NCBI RefSeq assembly: GCF_002262935.1
Contig: NZ_NPIA01000003.1
Location: forward strand, 248,001 to 312,000
DNA from: Lottiidibacillus patelloidae
Lineage (GTDB): Bacteria; Bacillota; Bacilli; Bacillales; SA5d-4
Length of the DNA stretch: 64,000 nt
Direction: 5' to 3'
Shown here: in pieces, positions 63,146 through 64,000 of the stretch
How positions within the stretch are numbered: the stretch's first letter is position 1
How the letters are laid out: each line of letters starts with the position of its first letter
Notes under the pieces: generated by a model
Told to the model about the DNA's origin: nothing
Database searches by the model: none
Seen by the model: the letters and a program-made list of their open reading frames with translations, nothing else
Position numbers and translations under genes: made by a program

Positions 63146-63625
63146 CTATAAGTTAATCCCCAGTATGCGCTTTAATACATTTATAGCTCCTAAATGATGA
63201 CCTTCATGGTAAATTGCAAAGGTAAGTATTTCTTGAACAGTCGTAAATTCTCCATGAGTACCTGTTAGGAACGGCTTTTTTAGTTTTTCCTCTAACTTCC
63301 CTGTTAATAATTGCTCGATTTCAGATGGCTGTTTCGATAAATGTATGGTTATTTCTTTGATGGTTGGCGGTACCTCTTTCCAGTTATCAGGGCTAGTTTT
63401 AGGGGCGAAATACGATATATATTCATCTTGCAGTTGTAACGGTATCCCAACAAAACGATTTACTAAAAGACTTTGAGCAGTAAAAATATGTCCAAACTGC
63501 CAACGTAAGTTGTTTGTAGACCCATTTGGTACTTCATCTAATAAATCTGTTGGTATTGTCTTTATTGCTTTTAAAGTAAGGCTTCTGGCAAAATGTAATT
63601 GATTAAATAACAACTTTTCATTCAT
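63146..63625 (-). CDS. DinB-like family protein
   Basis: 159 residues; GGAGATGATGC precedes ATG. Four-helix DinB-like fold with metal-binding His in WQFGHIFTAQ (near 46) and YHEGHHLGAINVLKRIL near 140. Related bacillar proteins are thiol-S-transferase-like or damage-induced; substrate unknown. It differs clearly from the other DinB-like gene at 16257. Confidence 0.83.
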   Translation of the reverse strand: MNEKLLFNQLHFARSLTLKAIKTIPTDLLDEVPNGSTNNLRWQFGHIFTAQSLLVNRFVGIPLQLQDEYISYFAPKTSPDNWKEVPPTIKEITIHLSKQPSEIEQLLTGKLEEKLKKPFLTGTHGEFTTVQEILTFAIYHEGHHLGAINVLKRILGINL

Positions 63626-63688
63626 TGCATCATCTCCATTTGCTGTTTTCTATTTAATACTACAAAAGAGAGTAACTTATGAATGAAT

Positions 63689-63719
63689 ATAAAAAACCTA
63701 CCATATCCGCAGGTAGGTT
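63689..63719 (-). terminator. Terminator of yozE
   Basis: On the minus strand AACCTACC pairs with GGTAGGTT around a 9-nt loop, followed by T residues. It overlaps the stop codon. Confidence 0.78.
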
Positions 63720-63945
63720 ATAACACTTTTAACTCATCTAACAAATAAATTTCCCATAAATCATCAAATAATGTTAGGGAATGAATTGAAGATGAATGTA
63801 ATTCAAGGTATGTGCTAATTTCATCATAATTATTAGATTGTTTAGGGAAGTCATGTGCAAGATAAACTTCATTAGCTATTTTGGCAATGTCAATATTGCT
63901 ATCGCCTCTATATTTCATTAAGAAATGGTAAAAGGATTTCTCCAC
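63718..63945 (-). CDS. yozE: YozE (UPF0346) family protein
   Basis: 75 residues from GTG 63945, 7 bp after AGGAGG; B. subtilis YozE has 74. A longer frame to 63978 runs through the ribosome site. SFYHFLMKYRG at the start and ISTYLELHSSSIHSLTLFDDLW match the family. A small helical protein of unknown function common in bacilli. Confidence 0.87.
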   Translation of the reverse strand: MEKSFYHFLMKYRGDSNIDIAKIANEVYLAHDFPKQSNNYDEISTYLELHSSSIHSLTLFDDLWEIYLLDELKVL

Positions 63946-64000
63946 CAATCGTCCTCCTATCTTAAACTTTGCCTTCATCTCTTTTTACAAGATACTAGAT

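Noticed and set aside
1-64000. CRISPR arrays, tRNA or rRNA genes
   Set aside because: No regularly spaced repeats and no tRNA- or rRNA-like sequence were noticed on either strand.

Overview
The window looks like part of the chromosome of a low-GC, Gram-positive, spore-forming bacillus (Bacillaceae). Supporting signs are DesK/DesR with the same phosphorylation-site numbering as Bacillus subtilis, a SplA-type regulator, YneT/PlsY/ParE/ParC synteny, YozE, YdjO, CydS, strong AGGAGG-type ribosome binding sites and many U-tailed terminators. I cannot assign a genus. There are no rRNA, tRNA or CRISPR features. The window appears to cross the replication terminus: a dif-like site lies at 55,642-55,669, exactly where gene orientation changes from mostly plus (left) to mostly minus (right), and parC/parE lie next to it.

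Region 1 (1-11,523) is a four-gene operon that enters from the left edge. It encodes a VWA-domain membrane protein, a 1118-residue tubulin/FtsZ-superfamily protein, a coiled-coil protein with two membrane segments, and a 1295-residue membrane protein. The last joins what looks like a catalytically dead SF2 helicase-type module to a LIM-like zinc knuckle and a DA1-like HExxH peptidase. It is the best candidate here for a poorly described multi-protein system.

Region 2 (11.6-22.5 kb) is mostly housekeeping and accessory genes, but holds two genes that ordinary gene calling would break. One is an OsmC-family gene (11,627-12,100) and the other a GrdB-like reductase gene (21,753-22,505, minus). 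Each has an in-frame TGA at the redox-active Cys position, followed exactly 25 nt later by the 5-nt loop of a 6-bp hairpin. Both are read here as selenoproteins with bacterial SECIS elements. A Xer-type recombinase gene with a dif-like palindrome just upstream lies between them.

Region 3 (22.6-32.2 kb) carries the cold-response set des-desK-desR, futalosine-pathway menaquinone genes mqnB-mqnD, a divergent HTH/VWA pair, and a zinc-type permease pair (ycgR-ycgQ) behind a Zur box. It ends with an FAD oxidoreductase of the type often fused to SelD.

Region 4 (32.3-39.2 kb) holds a CDP-alcohol phosphatidyltransferase, a TVP38/TMEM64 protein, a mercuric-reductase-like flavoenzyme that appears to start at ATT, and a YnjB-C-D-type ABC importer. 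The set resembles the ydjX-ynjF region of E. coli, which lies near selD. Together with the two selenoproteins it suggests a selenium-related neighbourhood (inference).

Region 5 (39.2-55.5 kb) contains a Crp-type regulator, glutamate dehydrogenase, a CcdA-like protein, a GH16 glucanase behind a LacI-type operator, and a full cydA-cydB-cydS-cydD-cydC operon with a Rex-like site. It closes with an accessory patch: an orphan beta-rich protein, an anchored unknown protein and a frameshifted IS3-family remnant next to dif. Region 6 (55.8-64 kb) holds an SGNH hydrolase, parC, parE, yneT, plsY, ydjO, a DinB-family gene and yozE.
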